Of a stretch of 64,000 nucleotides of DNA, positions 63,903 through 64,000 are shown one piece after another. The stretch covers positions 1 to 64,000 of the forward strand of contig DAOUJI010000098.1 of the NCBI GenBank assembly GCA_034422875.1. Reading direction: 5' to 3'. The first letter of the stretch is position 1. Each line of letters opens with the position of its first letter. The DNA is from DAOUJI01 sp034422875 (GTDB lineage: Bacteria; Chloroflexota; Dehalococcoidia; Lucifugimonadales; JAGWBF01). A program made the translations under genes and the position numbers. Under the pieces are notes generated by a model. It ran no database searches, was not told the DNA's origin, and worked only from the letters and a program-made list of their open reading frames with translations.

Positions 63903-64000
63903 AGCGCTCCCTTCCCTTCCTATGGATAGTCCGGTCGGTTGACGAGCCACAGCCTGGCCGCGACCCATGGGTTGAAAAAGGTTAGCTTATTCTAACATGA

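Overview
The window looks like a chromosomal segment of a Chloroflexota bacterium, most likely Dehalococcoidia / SAR202-like. This placement is an inference from gene content: a compact hopanoid operon with hpnH, CaiB/BaiF transferase, several SDR and extended-SDR enzymes, M24 peptidase, LDH2-type dehydrogenase, XdhC and xanthine-dehydrogenase-type Mo enzymes, a UGSC selenoprotein, DUF6282, and lipoprotein ABC transporters. GC is moderately high. GTG and TTG starts are frequent. No rRNA, tRNA, CRISPR array, integrase or transposase was recognised.

Layout. (1) 1-5.7 kb: a VWA-domain protein, a small heptad-repeat protein built on a 21-bp tandem repeat, then XdhC and a MobA-like nucleotidyltransferase (Mo-hydroxylase maturation) and a CaiB/BaiF CoA transferase. 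(2) 5.7-7.7 kb: a two-gene accessory cassette, both products carrying PD-(D/E)XK-like nuclease motifs. (3) 7.8-11.5 kb: an SDR that has lost its catalytic Tyr/Lys, an M24 peptidase, a DUF6884-like protein, a small coiled-coil/TM protein and a HigBA-like toxin-antitoxin pair. (4) 11.5-18.6 kb (minus): TldD/TldE, IlvD, an ornithine-cyclodeaminase-family protein and an extended SDR. (5) 18.8-26.4 kb (minus): a hopanoid operon reading prenyl synthase, HpnH, HpnG, HpnA, squalene-hopene cyclase, YjbQ-family protein and HpnD-like synthase. (6) 26.4-29.5 kb: dispersed inverted-repeat elements, an LDH2-type dehydrogenase, and an AT-richer island with a DUF1828/1829 gene preceded by a frameshifted DUF6978-like gene. 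(7) 29.5-33.8 kb: histidine phosphatase, TilS, DUF6282, HicAB and RibH. (8) 33.8-36.5 kb: a two-domain protein disulfide oxidoreductase, a conserved 352-aa protein, and a UGSC-family selenoprotein with an in-frame UGA and a downstream hairpin fitting a bacterial SECIS. (9) 36.5-41.4 kb (minus): a complete polar amino-acid ABC transporter of Aap type. (10) 41.5-46.8 kb (minus): small glutaredoxin, CopA, RskA-type anti-sigma factor with its ECF sigma factor, and a ComEA-like protein. (11) 46.9-53.8 kb: IlvE, PlsY, a small membrane protein, PAP2, LeuS and a TPP enzyme. (12) 53.8-57.0 kb: a single-chain restriction-modification-like protein and another small coiled-coil/TM protein. (13) 57.0-63.9 kb (minus): SDR, a Mo-hydroxylase large subunit and a ProVWX compatible-solute transporter.

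How the genes fit together. The hopanoid block covers prenyl diphosphate through hopene to adenosylhopane and its nucleosidase product. Only one head-to-head prenyl synthase is seen, so other squalene-making steps must lie elsewhere or be replaced. XdhC and the MobA-like protein can serve the Mo-hydroxylase large subunit at the far end of the window. The UGSC selenoprotein implies that the cell decodes selenocysteine (selA/B/C/D are not in this window). The strongest lead is the UGSC selenoprotein with its neighbour. The frameshifted DUF6978-DUF1828 pair, the paired PD-(D/E)XK genes, the single-chain RM protein and two toxin-antitoxin loci with apparently leaderless promoters are the next best.
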